Origin: Bacteroidota bacterium
GTDB taxonomy: Bacteria; Bacteroidota; Bacteroidia; Flavobacteriales; Flavobacteriaceae
Assembly (NCBI GenBank): GCA_006227965.1
Contig: SBFL01000141.1
Coordinates: 1 to 6,144 of the forward strand
Reading direction: 5' to 3'
Length of the DNA: 6,144 nucleotides
Shown: piece by piece, positions 5,961 through 6,144 of the stretch
How the letters are laid out: each line of letters starts with the position of its first letter
Position numbering within the stretch: position 1 is the stretch's first letter
Notes under the pieces: model-generated
Told to the model about the DNA's origin: nothing
The model's database searches: none
Seen by the model: the letters and a program-made list of their open reading frames with translations, nothing else
Program-made: the position numbers and the translations under genes

Positions 5961-6144
5961 ATGATTAAAGTCCCTCAAGGAATCTTCCGAACCATATTCG
6001 GGAATAACCGCGCTGCCATGTCAGGAAATAAGGAAATGTCCCCGGAACTGCCTGAACCGGAAGACCATGCCCTCGAACCTGTTTCGCTGGAGGCCTTTTT
6101 TGAAAGGTTCCGCAGGAACATCGTAGGCATAAACCAGACATACC
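5961..6144 (+). CDS. class V aminotransferase-like PLP-dependent enzyme, N-terminal part (runs off the window)
   Basis: The frame opens with ATG at 5961 and has no stop up to the window edge; 61 codons are visible, so it is missed by an ORF search that needs a stop. The first 40 residues (MIKVPQGIFRTIFGNN, then an acidic Pro-rich stretch PELPEPEDHALEP) look like a poorly conserved leader. The following VSLEAFFERFRRNIVGINQTY resembles, from memory, the segment that opens flavobacterial class V aminotransferase-fold proteins just before their first conserved block. The PLP lysine and the other catalytic residues lie beyond the window, so neither enzyme class nor substrate can be confirmed. Later ATGs at 6018 and 6036 are possible starts; 5961 is preferred because a TAnnTTTG box sits at a fitting distance upstream. 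There is no signal peptide, and a cytosolic protein is expected. Confidence 0.55.
   Translation, partial: MIKVPQGIFRTIFGNNRAAMSGNKEMSPELPEPEDHALEPVSLEAFFERFRRNIVGINQTY

Noticed and set aside
16..6144. LPS or envelope gene cluster linking kdsA and the PagL-like gene
   Set aside because: They are nearly 4 kb apart on opposite strands, with unrelated genes and ssrA between them, so co-function is not shown by the layout.
1..6144. Defence island, prophage, integrative element at ssrA, CRISPR array
   Set aside because: The 3' end of ssrA is a frequent integration site, but here it is followed directly by its terminator and a PagL-like gene. No integrase, direct repeat of the ssrA end, spaced repeats or toxin-antitoxin pair is visible.

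Overview
The window reads as ordinary chromosomal core sequence from a Bacteroidota organism, most likely a marine Flavobacteriaceae with unusually high GC content for the family (Robiginitalea-like; the genus is an inference). Four things point there. The tmRNA tag ends in NYALAA, the pattern familiar from Bacteroidota. Promoters fit TTG-N18..21-TAnnTTTG. Genes lack obvious Shine-Dalgarno sequences. Protein types such as the Sb-PDE-like PHP protein and the long PagL-like protein are common in the phylum. I see no insertion sequence, phage, CRISPR array, tRNA or rRNA.

Layout, left to right. (1) kdsA (+, 16-834) makes Kdo-8-phosphate for the LPS inner core and carries the metal-dependent set of active-site residues. 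(2) A two-gene minus-strand unit converges on it: a small unrecognised protein with a GTG start (1465-1202), followed with no gap by a DUF1801 protein (1201-857). (3) A 198-bp divergent spacer holds a candidate promoter for an exported PHP-type phosphodiesterase (+, 1664-2791). (4) A saccharopine-dehydrogenase-like oxidoreductase (-, 3993-2788) converges on that gene, and their stop codons overlap by 4 bp. (5) A 167-bp divergent spacer holds facing promoters for this oxidoreductase and for ssrA (tmRNA, +, 4161-4560). The longest open frame of the oxidoreductase runs on to 4245, antisense into ssrA, and that extension is rejected. (6) A C(UUCG)G hairpin with T-runs on both sides ends ssrA and probably also the convergent PagL-like outer-membrane protein gene (-, 5743-4643). 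(7) A 217-bp divergent spacer with a promoter and a 12-bp palindrome precedes the start of a class V aminotransferase-like gene (+, 5961 to the window edge).

kdsA and the PagL-like gene share a loose envelope/LPS theme, but they lie nearly 4 kb apart on opposite strands, so no joint operon is implied. The rest are housekeeping or single-gene units. I found no convincing new multi-gene system. The points most worth a second look are the oversized PagL-like protein with Asn where the catalytic Glu is expected, the 5' boundary between the oxidoreductase and ssrA, and the unrecognised small protein abutting DUF1801. No stretch longer than 300 bases lacks a gene; the spacers are 1466-1663, 3994-4160, 4561-4642 and 5744-5960.
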